NCBI GenBank assembly: GCA_001557505.1
Contig: LSAX01000010.1
Location: 1,674,001-1,738,000 of the forward strand
From: Reticulascus tulasneorum
Lineage: Eukaryota > Ascomycota > Sordariomycetes > Glomerellales > Reticulascaceae
Reading direction: 5' to 3'
DNA length: 64,000 nucleotides
Shown: one piece after another, positions 10,181 through 22,025 of the stretch
How positions within the stretch are numbered: position 1 is the stretch's first letter
How the letters are laid out: each line of letters opens with the position of its first letter
Position numbers and translations under genes: made by a program
Notes under the pieces: model-generated
Told to the model about the DNA's origin: nothing
The model's database searches: none
Seen by the model: the letters and a program-made list of their open reading frames with translations, nothing else

Positions 10181-11168
10181 GATGTGCTGATTGAGTAGAT
10201 GGCAAGAGATGGTAGTGTAGATTGGAGGTAGTAGATTGATGCAAACAAAGTATACCTAGATGGCCGAACAGGAACGAAGATGAAGCTGCGTCAACGCTAA
10301 GATGTTTGACGAGAGCGAGAAGGGTGGTCGCAATTAAATATTAGGTGTCCAGGGGGAATATTATCCGAAAGATGGAACGATTATAGAAGAACGATTGAAG
10401 GTAACACAGCTCACAAGTATGGAAGGAAGGCGAGGCAATGTATTATAAGAGTAGATAGGCCGCCAGTCAGATGAGTTGAATGAGCTTGCCCGAGGACGAA
10501 GGAAGGAGCAGCGCCACGCAGTATATGAGTAACATCCCACAGAGCCACTGCGGCCAACAGCTATCGCCGGGCTGTTGGCTCTATTCTTGGCCTCACCCAG
10601 TCAGTAACACGAGGAGCGAGGCAGCTAACGGTCCGGTGGCACCATTGCACTGTGAGGTCATATACAGAGCGCATGCATGGCACATGAATACGGTCTGTTA
10701 TCGGCAACGGCGCCAGCAAACCTAATGGTTTGGGGCCGGCACTTGGATGCCTTTACCCTCTTCCATACCATTGGCGACTATTCGCTCGGTGGATACCGAA
10801 GGGACAAAGGAGACATGTTGAAATGCCAGGTAAACGTGGTTGACGGATTCTTGTCAGGGATCTTGAACCCGGTCACAGGCAGCACAATGAATGCGAGTTA
10901 CGGGAGGGATACGCGGATAAGGCAAAGTGAACGAAGAAATCCCGAGGCCCTCCCTCATTTGTCCAGATGCTTCCCAGCCACAAGGTGACATATGTCAAGT
11001 GTTCAGGAAAGCAAACATGCATGTATATGAACTCCCAGCGGTAGGCTATGCTCATCGGCGCAACCGAGCCGTAACAATCCCACTAGCAACGCAGCCGGTC
11101 AGACCGTATGCCTTTCCATCCAGCGGTTGGTAGTGTAGCAATCAGCCCAGAAATAGAACCCATCAAAC
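10181..11168. other. intergenic region, no gene seen
   Basis: Region upstream of the cysteine-module gene and downstream of the MAPEG gene. It contains short chance frames only. Confidence 0.5.
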
Positions 11169-11806
11169 TTAGGCTGAAGCCGAAGCCATTGCACCTGCAG
11201 CCTTGATGTACAGGGTCATTGAGATGATAATTCCCGTAACCCATACCATGCTGCGCACGGGCGCGAACTTGCGGTTATCCTGCAGACGGACGTAGACGAG
11301 GTTGTACAGCACCCGGCTGGCGATGTAGCCAAACGTCAAGAGGTTGACGGTCTTGGCATTGACGCCGGCCGTGTTGGCAGCTACCACGGCAGCGGAGTAG
11401 AAGCCGAGGGATTCAAAGGCGTTGGCGGCGGCGGCGTCGGCGCGTAGGACGCGGCCTTTGGTCTGGATGGTGATGTTAGTGGAGGCGCCTAAGACATGTG
11501 GAGTGTGACGTTGTGACCGGTGACGACGGTAGCTTACAATCTTGTCCAAGGAGGCGCTGCTCTGCTCGTTCGTGAGAGTGACTTTTAACTTTCGGGGATT
11601 TGCTGGGTCGTACAACTTTCCGCAGGAGAGTGATGCATACGTGTGCGGTATCATGGCGAGAGCGAAAGCTACTGGGACCTAGGATCCTGGTCAGGGTATG
11701 CACATGCACCGATGGGAGCGCGTCCATGAAGGATGGGTAAGATGCTTACTGTATACAGCGAGAGCCCTTTAGTGGTCAAATCGAGACCCAAAAACGAATC
11801 CATCAT
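11169..11806 (-). CDS. MAPEG-family membrane protein
   Basis: Three exons (11806-11750, 11678-11538, 11462-11169) give about 163 aa, the typical size. MAPEG proteins (microsomal glutathione transferase, FLAP and relatives) are four-helix integral membrane proteins of the endoplasmic reticulum. The spliced product starts MMDSFLGLDLTTKGLSLYTV and runs into a first hydrophobic helix (PVAFALAMIPHTYASL). The family signature follows as RVLRADAAAANAFESLGFYS, then AAVVAANTAGV, a third helix LLTFGYIASRVLYNLVYVRL with the conserved Arg/Tyr, and a last helix MVWVTGIIISMTLYI. The second intron must end at CCATCCAG, since the earlier TTAG breaks the frame. A glutathione-linked detoxification role is possible but cannot be told from sequence. 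Confidence 0.82.
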
Positions 11807-14526
11807 GTTTGACCGGTTTCAGTGCTTTAAATTCCTAATAAAATACTGGCAGTAAAGACGAGTGAGCAAAAGGGAATTGATAAGACGTGAGGAGTGGAAG
11901 AGGGCTGAGAGCTGAGCAGTGAGCTGAAAGTGCCGGGGCCGCTCAATACATACAATCGACGCAGCCTCCAACAGGATGAGATACCTAAGGGGAACAAGGG
12001 GTTTAAGACTACTACTCACATACGTCAATACACTACTAGCAAGTGGCTTTGCGATAGTGATCGAGGTCTAAGTTCTTTTGGGCGCTATTAATGTTGATCC
12101 GGGGGGAAAAGAAGTCTTATGTGGCATCTCCATATGTGTAGGCACAGCCGTGTATATGATCCCGCTACTGGTGGATAAGGCAGCCAGAAGGCGGCCGACA
12201 CTTCTCAGCTACCCTTTTTTCTTCCCTGAAATGGCAAGTTCTCTCCTGTTGGACGGCCTCGGTAATTACACGACCTCTACGAGCTCCCATGCGCCATCAA
12301 ATTTTGGCCACCAAGCCCAACGTTACACGGACGGGGCGGCCAAGGGGGGGGGCTGCACCAGGGAGCTGGATTTCACCTGCTCGTTGGCTTGTGGTAACCA
12401 GCCACCGTTTCTTAGCCTACTGTAATGGAGGCGTCATCGTCGCATTCTTGACCAAATCTCAGGTTTCGAGAAATCCCCTTTACCCAATTGACTAGCCGGG
12501 GCAGCTTGCTTTAAACAATGAACCTATCACAGCTTGGTTTCCTCGTTCGAAACGAGCAGAGAGCACTTAATCGTTCTCATGGATCGACACTAACGACTTG
12601 GCAGCCAACCCGCTTCCACGAAAAATTCTGCAGTGCAATCTTCAACTTATTCCGTATCAGACCGTGCAGACCCAGATAGGGCTAGCAGACTCCATTACAA
12701 CATCGGCTTTCTCATGTAGCTGGATACCATCTCGATTTTACGATTGTCTCTGAGAAATTCGAGCCTTCACTATGCGCTGCCTCCCCTCGAATTATGCCCA
12801 CAACCCACAGTCCTGGGGTATTTTCTTGACCCTGATCGTAGCAAGGGAGCCGTGATGGGTTTCTCAAGTACACAATTCTTCGTATTAATGCATGTTCGTC
12901 GAGAACATGGTATCTTGCGGTTATAAACCCTAGCTGCATTGGGTCATGACTACGACTTTCGAGAATGTGGCCTCCTCCCCGGAAACATCATCATCAGAAT
13001 TTGATACTTCGGCGTGAAATGGAGCCGACGTGATGTTGTTTAAGGCATGCTAATGTGGGTTGCCAGCTGGCGGAATGCCTCTGCGGACTATCAGCTTGCG
13101 TCGACGTGGGCGTTTGAAAGTTTCGGGCAAAAAGCTACGGAAGCCCATAGTCAAATGGGTCGACTTGGCCTCGGCAGTGAAGAATGCCATCTCGAAATGG
13201 ACGCTGCGGTAAAAGTAGAAAAGAATGTGGGCCTATGTGAAGATGGACCGTTATCGTCGTGTTTCTCCCAGCCCGTGTGTCTGGGACCAACGCAAGCGGA
13301 TGATACAGATGCCGATGCACGCGCTGCAAGAACCCGACTAATTAGAGGTTATAGGGGCCGTTAGCGGTTGAGTTAATTAATCCCGATAACCTAGCTACAG
13401 GGACAAATATGCTGGGAATGACACGGCCCGGTAGTCAGTTAGTTCATAGTTCTATCTCTCTTGAATAGCTACCCACTCGAGTATCCAGATCGCTATTCTT
13501 ATGCGTTAGTTTCCGCAACCTGCTTGCCATTCCTCATAGGATCAACAGACTCCTACCTTTCATACCCTAGTGGTCTAGTGTCTTCCCTAATTCCCGACTA
13601 ACGGGTGGGTTGTCCTCATTGCGGCTGGCGACGGCTGTGAACAGGTCTCTAATCTGCAGTAGTAATAAGACTTACACTACCTCCCTGAAAGAGACCTAAA
13701 CCTATTTGAAGCGAGAGTTTTTCCGGTCAAGGGCATAGACCGATGTTTTCAGGCAAGTTCTTTAGCTTGTCTACCTGGATGGTTGTTCAACTGCAGCAGA
13801 GAGATTAGATCACCTCTTGGTCTACCCAGTGTGCACAATCTTCAAGCGCGGTAGGAAAATTATTTATTTTATTTCAGCTTGCCAGACCCAGATAGTAGTG
13901 GTCGTTTCCCTGTAGTATATAGTCCGCAATACATGACATCGCAGTAAATTCAAAATACATGCCATACATCCATTCCCTCAAAAGCCCATGTTATAGCCTC
14001 ACATGTTCGGTACCTGCCCGGACACTAATGTCAATTTCCCTTGGTTGAACTTCTTGGGTGAACCTTTCGGAGGATGTACCGGACGGATATGTGTGGTTCC
14101 CCCCCTACCTAGCTTTTATCGCATGAAGAGGCTAAGACTTGGCACACTGTACTGCGTCCCCAGTTCGCCCCCCAGTGGCTTAGCACATGTCCCGCTAAAC
14201 CTGGTCTGAAACTGTTAAGAGAAAAATCCTCTGTACAGTGCCTGGCGCCCCTAATTGACTGATAGCAATTTTTCTCCTCTCTCTATCAACCCCAACACTG
14301 GCACCTGCCTATCGAGCCCGGGTTCCAGATCTCACCACGCCCTCAGCAGTGCAGACCGTCAAATTTTTGGTCGACCATCTACGACGAATTTCAATCGCGA
14401 TCAATTACCACAACCCAACGCGACCCTTTCCATCACTAAAAATCGCATTTTCCATCTCGCAGAGTCCCATTAACCTACTTCGATATTCCGTTTTACCCAA
14501 AAACGGATGTCGCGGCGACTGATGCT
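11807..14526. other. 2.7-kb divergent intergenic region
   Basis: Between the MAPEG and eaf1 starts. Reading frames of 60-115 codons occur but none is protein-like. Part of the right end is presumably eaf1 promoter and leader. Confidence 0.45.
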
Positions 14527-17500
14527 ATGACTGAGGTCGGGCCTGCCGACCGATCCAGGCTTTTGCGATCAAAACACGATGAGTGCAGGTAAGATCATAG
14601 CCATCGGAAAGAGCAAATTTTTCCGATCACGGCGATGCCGAATTTATGGTGTTGACAATTTTTAGTGCAATCGTGAACTCGAGGAAGAGAAAGCTCCGAC
14701 AACTATTTGCTGTCGCGACACAGGTTGATGGCCTCCCGACCCACGATTTCTCGAATACCGACGCGCCACCACCCACACCGGCCGAAATCCAATTCTTGCA
14801 GAGTTGCGACATATTACAGTATGTTTGCCCTACACGATTTCATTTTCGGGGATCATTTGGACCGCGTTTGGCGGCTGCCATCCATGTATTTGCGCTAACA
14901 CCACCTGCAGAGGGCGGACGTTCAATGACTTGAATATTCCTGCGAGGCCAAAACTTCGATACGATGTCCTAAAACACTCTCTCCAGAACTCCGGGCTGTT
15001 TGCGACAGAGAACACACCCCCAGGATCAGAGAAAGCGGGCGTAGTCGACGTTCCTAAGAGCCAACCGGCTCTTGCACCACCTGAGCAGCAGCCGTTTGCG
15101 ACCAGAACTGGCCAGGATGAAGCTGTGCCACAGGCACAAACATCCTCAAGCCTTGTACCGCCATCAGGGACAGCAACTCGGCCGCTGGGATCACAGGGTA
15201 AGGATGTACTGGCAACCGAGAGACTGTCTGGGCGGACAGACACACTACGATCGAAGCCGTCGCCGGCAGCCCCCTTCTCCTCGACAAAGCAGTCAACTAT
15301 TGCGGCCAAGGACCCATCGTATGTGTCAGGACAGGAAGCCGAGGACTCAGTGGAAGGAGAAGCAGTCGAGAAACCATCCGCCGCTGCCCAAGCGGTGCCC
15401 ATTATTGCTACGGGACAGCAGGACACCAGAACCACGGCTTCTTCCCAGAAGATTCTAGGTCAGTCAACATTGCAGGGCCGCGCTATACCGCCCCCGGAGC
15501 GCCAACACGCGGATGAAAAACTAGGGGAGACGGGCTTCCTGGCTATCAAATTACCACACGACACATCGAGGGTGCCCGATGTCCTCTCTTCGCCCGGCTC
15601 GACAGCACAGACGGCAACTACGCCAGCAGTTCACGATGTATCGACGGACACAAGCCCGGATAACGAGGGGCCGCAGTATGTTGAGCGTGGTGATGGCAAG
15701 GATGACGAAGACGCGCCAGAAGACGGACTGTCAGGCCATGAAGACGACTTGGTGGAAGCAAGACAACGTCGGGCTGAGGGGCACCCTGATGAAATCTTGG
15801 ATGATGCCGAGGCCCAACTGCTGCAGGAATCTATGGGGGGGGATTTGAGCGTCCCGAATCAACAGTCGCCAGATACCCGATCTAACCCGGATCAATCGAA
15901 ACGAGACGCCTCCTCGACCACAGTCGTCGACAACAGTGTTCATAACCAAAAATCTGCTACCTTGGATAACGAACCCACGGCTATCTCGTCGGGAACGGCT
16001 GCCACCCTCTCAGCAAATGAGATACCGGACAGCCAGGACTCTTCGCCCGCGGACAAGATGGATCTGGACCCACCACCAAAGCCTACTGATGAGCCACAAA
16101 AACTGGCTGCCCAGCAGGAGGACGTATCCAGGGTTGAGCCCCGTCAGGCAAGCCCCAAAACACCGCTTCCTATGGACGAAGCTCGGTTGGAGACTTCACA
16201 AGGACCAGAGCGCGCCGTTACCAGAGTCTCGTCGGGCGCAATTAGACAAAAGTCTGTATCCGAGATTCTTGGAGAGACACCTCGACCCCTACATGCCTCG
16301 ACAGAGAAAGCCATCTCCGTGAGAGTCCCTCACAGTCAACTGACTCCTGTAACGTCAACGCCGCAGTCTCCGACATCCCGATCCAAAGGATTTCCTAGCA
16401 GACGCAAGGACAAGCCTAAGAACCAACCTTCAACAGTGGTTTTTGGCAAGCAACCGAAACGATTGGCTGACAAATCCATAGTCCCGAGTCAGCAAAAACA
16501 AAGCTTTCTGCCGACTGATGACTATTTTACCCCACTGTTTGTCCAGGGTTTCACCCAAACATCGAAGTGGATGAAGCCTATTGAGGTCATCCTCAACCAA
16601 GCTCACAAGACTGTGTCTACCCCGGATGCCTACGTTGCACTTCAAGACAACCAGGCTTGTCGAGTGCTCAGACGCGTTTATCACCTGCAGCAAAATGACA
16701 AATGGTCACTGCGGCAACCCAAGAGATGCCCAGAACCCACCAGGCCGGAATCCCATTGGGATGTGCTCCTGCAGGAGATGAAATGGATGAGGACCGATTT
16801 CAGGGAAGAACGAAAGTGGAAAATGGCAGTGGCTCGCAATCTCGCAGCAGCCTGCGCCGACTGGTTCGCATCAAGCTTGGAAGACCGGAAAGCTCTCCAA
16901 GTGCCGGCGTTCATTCCACCAAAAGTTCAACAGGGAATTGCAGACATTTCCATGGCAGACCTCGGCCAAGATGCTCTCGAAACGCAGTCGACTCCAGACT
17001 TGATGCCTTCAGGTGAGCTGGACTCGTCCGAACAGGGCGATGAATTGCGAGACGAGATCTTGGAGACTGTTGCGCCTTCCGCCATATTTGCCCTTCAAGA
17101 CGATGATGTGGTGTTTGGATTACAACAATCACCTACAGCCGATCAACTGCTCGGAGAGCTTCCAATGTATGGAACGCCGCTCAAAGTCCCCAGCTTTGAC
17201 TTTACTGGTCCAGAATTCGACCCCGATGCGCAATGGCGACGGCCCGCCCTGCCACTTAGCAGATACGTGGAAGGTCAGATGAAACTTGTATCTGATGGGC
17301 CGCCTAGGAAGCGGAGCCGCTATCAGTATGAAGAGGATGACGAAGACGAAGACGAAGACGACAGGGTGGTCTTTGGAGGACACTCGCCTAAACGGGCGAG
17401 ATTGCCGCCCCAAAACAGCGACGTCGCCTTGTTCAATCCTGACATGAAGCCCATCAGAGATCGTCTTCACGCTGGCCATCAATTCCGACCGCCTGCTGAG

Positions 17501-19197
17501 TATCAAATGCCAATGCAGACATTCTACGAGAGTCGCAGTCCATCACAGTGGACCCTGGTTGAAGACGATGAGCTTCGGGCCCTTGTTCGCGAATATTCTT
17601 ACAACTGGTCGCTGATTTCAAGCATGTTGACAACGAAGTCTTTATTTGCAGCCGGCGCGGAAAGACGCACACCTTGGGAATGCTTTGAGCGATGGATCAA
17701 CTTGGAAGGCCTGCCTTCTGATATGCAAAAGACGCAGTACTTCAAGGCCTACCAGAATCGGATCGATGCTGCCCAACGCGTCATTCTGCAGCAAAACCAG
17801 CTTGCCCAGCAACAGGCTGCTGGTCCCAATGGACCTGTTACTCCGATAGCCCGCAGAAGACCTTCGACGCCGCTCAGGGTTGAGCGACGGCGGAACCAGA
17901 AGCATTTGACTCTCATAGATGCCATGAGAAAGCTAGCGAAGAAACGCGAGACTGCAGCGCAGAAACAGCAACATGCTTCGCAAATGGCCGCAATGCGGAA
18001 AGCGAACGAGGCGGTACAGCCACGAGGACCGGTTAAGACCCCAAGAGACTACAGCTTGATGAGATGGGAGCGCGACCAGCAACTCGCTGAGAAAGTGGCA
18101 CAGTTTCACCAGCGCCAAGAAACTCAGCGAAGGGTACGTATCTATTCTTCCGGTACATGATTTAGAGTGTCTGCTAACTACGTCGATAGCAAATGGCCAT
18201 GCAAGCCCGAGCCCAAGGTCAAGCTACCGGCCAGGTCGCATCAACTCCAGGAGCAGGTCAAGTACCACCAAATGGAACTGCTCCGCTCAACCCGAATGCT
18301 CCGCGGCCGAATGTCCCGAATCAGCTAGCTGTTCCTGGCCAAGTTCGTGGGCGGATGCCCATGCAAGTCCCAGCAAACGCCATGGGAGCTGTTCCCGCGC
18401 AAATGGGCGGACTGGTCCCTCCAATGGCCATCCCTCAGGCTCAAATGCAGGCTGCTATGCAGGCTCAGCATAGGATGCCCGTGCCCAATCCGCAACCCGA
18501 TGTCCAACTGATTATGCAAGCACGACGCATCTCCGAGCAGCAGCGCCAGGCTGTCCAACTTCAACAGGCTCAGCAGCAGGGACACCAAGGGCCGCATATG
18601 CAACAGGCGAACCCTGTAAATCAGTCGCATTCACCACCAACTATCCGCAATCCTGTTAACAACGTCAACGGCGTAAACGTAGTCAATGGAGTCAACAACC
18701 AGAACTTCATCTCCAATGCCCAAGCCATGATGGCACAGCTCGGCGCTAATGGCGCCGGAATGGCCTCTCCCTCCACTGGTGGGCTTCACATGCCCAACGT
18801 GCCAGCCGGCTCACCGCGACCACCGGGCGTGCAGCCTCAGATTTCTGCCAATATTGCTTCTCAGCTCAGTGCGCTCGAGTCACAGTTCAGGCAAAAGAAC
18901 CCGAACCTGTCGCCCGAGCAGGCGCGCCAAATGGCCACGGAGCATTTGACTAGAGTCATGATGGTGCAGAGACAAAACATGTCTCAATCAGCCATGAACG
19001 CTGCTGCAGGCGCCGCCGCGGGCTCACCGACGATGCCTAATGGGATCGCAGCAACGACAAGCCCGCACCAGTATGCCGCTCTTCTTAGGCAGCAGCAGCA
19101 GCAACAGCAGGCAGCGGCGGCCGCGGCAGCAGCAGCAGTCGTGGGACAGCATCAGAGGCAATCGAGTGGGAGCGCCACTCCGTCTCTTGGGAAATAA
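14527..19197 (+). CDS. eaf1: Eaf1/Vid21, scaffold of the NuA4 histone acetyltransferase complex
   Basis: Four exons (14527-14588, 14666-14818, 14911-18133, 18190-19197) give about 1481 aa. Eaf1 is the platform subunit of NuA4, which acetylates histones H4 and H2A in the nucleus. The N-terminus (ADRSRLLRSKHDEC, then IVNSRKRKLRQLFAVA) matches the family and is only obtained with the two short first exons. A long disordered Ser/Pro/Gln region follows. The HSA domain lies near residues 684-757 (SHWDVLLQEMKWMRTDFREE, WKMAVARNLAAACADWF) and recruits actin-related proteins in the family. An acidic run (EEDDEDEDEDD) is near 880, and a Myb/SANT domain near 948-1010 (SQWTLVEDDELRALVREY...NWSLIS). The tail is Gln/Met/Pro-rich and ends in CAG/GCG homopolymers. 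It is convergent with the Na+/H+ exchanger gene. Confidence 0.93.
17331..17360 (+). repeat. GAC/GAA-rich triplet tract coding an acidic stretch
   Basis: Repeated GAAGAC codons inside eaf1 encode an Asp/Glu run next to a Lys/Arg-rich PPRKRSR segment, possibly a nuclear localisation signal (inference). Confidence 0.7.
19090..19140 (+). repeat. CAG then GCG/GCA triplet tract coding poly-Gln and poly-Ala
   Basis: Near the end of eaf1, glutamine codons pass directly into about ten alanine codons in the same frame, a typical slippage-prone low-complexity tail. Confidence 0.8.
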
Positions 19198-19807
19198 TAG
19201 GTCTGCATTGGGAATAGAATATAAGCGTCTGATACTTGGGCCAGTCAGGTGGAAAAGTCATGTTAGAGTGGCTATAGGGAACGGAAGGACACAACCGGGT
19301 CCCACAAATGAGTATGCTACACATGTAGTAACCTTTTGTAGGTGTTGATCGTCGCATCGACACCGAACTTTTAGCCCAGAAGAGGCACATCTCCCCCGAG
19401 CTTTGAACACTCTCTCTTCTCTCTCTATGTCAAGTCGAGTCCTGAGAGCGTTCTTGTACATAGCTTTCGGTGGGGGGGTTTATTTTTGCGGGGGGAGGGG
19501 GAGTACTGGAATAGTGTATATACCTTTGTAATGGAAGAGGAAGGAAACTTAGCATCATGTCACTAGAAGCGTGGTCTGAGAAATTTTACAATCAAGAAAC
19601 ATGTTGAAAAAGAAAGTCTGATTTATGTGAGGCCAAGGCCCCCCCCTCAAAATAGTACCATTAATAGCACTAACCTGCAGACATCTGGACAAATGATCCT
19701 GTTTGTGTGTATAGCTAACAATTGCCGCCTGCGAACGCCGATGATGCCCATCCCAAATCTCTAATCCCAACTAGACAAGTTACACGGAAGAACTATAACA
19801 AGGCCAC
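19198..19807. other. convergent intergenic region between eaf1 and the exchanger gene
   Basis: Probably the two 3' untranslated regions. It contains G-rich runs at 19471-19502 and no reading frame of interest. Confidence 0.5.
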
Positions 19808-22025
19808 CTATACGGCCCCTGAACCACTACCGCCACCGTTATGGTGTGGTCCCCGGCCGCCGCCACCTCCATCAAGCAACAGCTTCGGCTTGATGAAATC
19901 CTCGTCCAGCTGTCTGAAGAGGCCGGCGGGATCTTCCGCGCTAAACAGCTGCCTAATGGCTGACGAAGCCGTTACGTGGTGCGGTGCGGCTGTGGACGTT
20001 GCGTCGGGGTGGAGGTACGAGGAGTCGCCTGATTGGGACGTGCCAGGCGTCAATATGGGACTTGCTTTGCGTCGCGGAGAACGGCGAGCCGGTGGTGGGA
20101 GGTCGGATGTGTCAATGTCGCTGCCTAGGTCGGAATCGGTCGTGTTGCCGCTGACGCCTAGCAGGTCTATCCGCTCGGATTCAGAGTTCTTGCGGCTGAG
20201 GCTCAAAGGTCGCGTTGCAGGGTTGGGAGAATGGTGGCCTGACACATACGTCCCCCGTTCAGGTCCCCTCGAGCGACCGTTGCGCGTGTCGAGGTTGCTG
20301 AGGGATACGCCGCCATTTCGCCGGGGGTGGTATCCGATGCCGGTCCCCGAGCGCTTGACGTAATTTCCGCCGCTGATCGGCTCAATGTCGAACTCATCGT
20401 CGCTGTCTATTTCGTCCACGACTCCGGTGCGGATGCCGAGGATCTCGAGCATTCGGGCTGTTGTACCTCCAAAAATAATGACGGTAAGCACGACTACGAC
20501 GAGAACTGTCGCCCGAAGCGCATAAGCGTTCTCGCCTGTGAGTAATGCAGCAAGAGCGACGCCGACAGCGCCTCGCAAACCGGCCCAGAACAGCATGGCC
20601 TGGTAGTTGTAAGGCAGTTCGTCCACAATTTCACCACCACGACGGCGGGCTCTGTATCGAATCACCCAGTTGATAGCTCGCGACAGAGGGAACACCGCCA
20701 CCCATCTCGCTGCGCAGACCGCTGCAACTGTGATAATGATGAGGAGGGGTCGGAATTGCAAAGCATTATCTGTGAACAGAGCGAGGCCGAGATAGATGAA
20801 GATGAAATTCTCTGATAATTGTGCGAGAACTTGGAAGATGTACTTGGTAGTGAGTTGAGTGCGTCGGGACATGTTGAAGTAGGCGTAGTGCTTCAAGGTG
20901 ATACCACAAAATAGCAACGACACGATACCTGCGGAACAGTCAGAATGATCTCGGCCGTCTTCAACCGTCGAAGAGCTTACCTGACATGTGGATGGCGTGA
21001 GAGAAAAAGTACGTCGCGTAGGAAATCAAGACGATGAGACAGCTCTCGGTCTTTGGATACCTTCTAATGTAGGTAAACTTGAGGAGCAATGCAGTGCCTA
21101 CACCAACGAGGACACCAATCACTAGACTTCCGAAGAAGACGATCAAGAAGATGCCGATACCTTCCAGGAAACTCAGGAACCCAAGCTTAGACGCGTCCCC
21201 GCTCTTATACTTCTGCGCCGTTTCGAAGATGACGATAGCGATGGCATCGTTGAGGATCGACTCGCCGAAGATGATTGTATAAAGTTTGGGGTCGACTTTG
21301 TAGGAGTTGAAGATGGCTAGAATCGTGACGGGATCTGTAGCGGAGAGGGTTGCTCCAACAGAAATAGCGTCGACGAAGCTCAGGGTTATCGATTCCACGC
21401 CGCTCAAGGCATACAGCCATAGGATGAGTCCGATCACAACGGCCGACAGAAAGGTGCCGGCGAAGGCGAAAGTCAGGATCGTGCCTATATTCCGAAAGAA
21501 GTTCGCTTGGTGCAGCTCGTACCCGGACGAAAGAATAATCGGTGGTAGGAGGAGATTGAAGAAGATCTGGTAGTCGAAGCTGATGAGGTTCCTGATAGAA
21601 TCACCAGACGTGACGAGGAGGAGTAACCCGACAATCATTCCTATCCCTTCAAGTCAGTTCCCGGGCAACATTAGCAATAGGAGGCGGGTGGTCGAACCAG
21701 CAAATATGGATATGACAGTCTCGTGGACTGCTTCGATCTTCTTTTCCTGGAGCAGATAGCTGGTGAAGAATGCTATTATAAGCAGCATGATGGATATGAA
21801 GAGAGCCCATGCCGCGAAGATCTCCTTCTGCTGTGACGAGTCGTTTCCTGCATCACCAAGTCAGTCTAAATCGGGGTTGGCTGGATCGTGTTTGCAGGCG
21901 CACCATCTCCCTCGCCTTCTTCAGCAGCTCGTTCTGCCAATCGTCAGTGAATGCGCCCCAACGGCATGGATGGATGAAGACCAACGTATGAGCTGCAAGG
22001 CCCTTGCGACAAGCTCCGTGGCCAT
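19808..22025 (-). CDS. nhx1: endosomal/vacuolar Na+/H+ exchanger (NHX1-like, CPA1 family)
   Basis: Five exons on the minus strand (22025-21986, 21933-21904, 21847-21698, 21640-20981, 20928-19808) give about 666 aa. The family exchanges cytosolic Na+ or K+ for lumenal H+ in late endosomes and vacuoles, controlling pH, salt tolerance and trafficking. A first helix (AAWALFISIMLLIIAFFTSY) is followed by QEKKIEAVHETVISIFAGM, the amiloride-site-like FFNLLLPPIILSSGYEL, SATDPVTILAIFNS, the ion-binding GESILNDAIAIVIFE, and later AQLSENFIFIYLGLALF and FWAGLRGAVGVALA. About 250 C-terminal residues are hydrophilic and Ser/Arg-rich, ending in a Gly-rich run. The 30-nt second exon is needed to join IQRAAEEGEGDG to NDSSQQKE in frame. 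Confidence 0.93.

Noticed and set aside
4230..11806. Secondary-metabolite cluster around the toxD-like reductase
   Set aside because: No polyketide or peptide synthase, P450, or cluster regulator is present; a lone reductase is not sufficient.
13047..13364. 105-codon plus-strand frame
   Set aside because: Isolated, no signal peptide or domain, and overlapped by an opposite-strand frame of similar quality.
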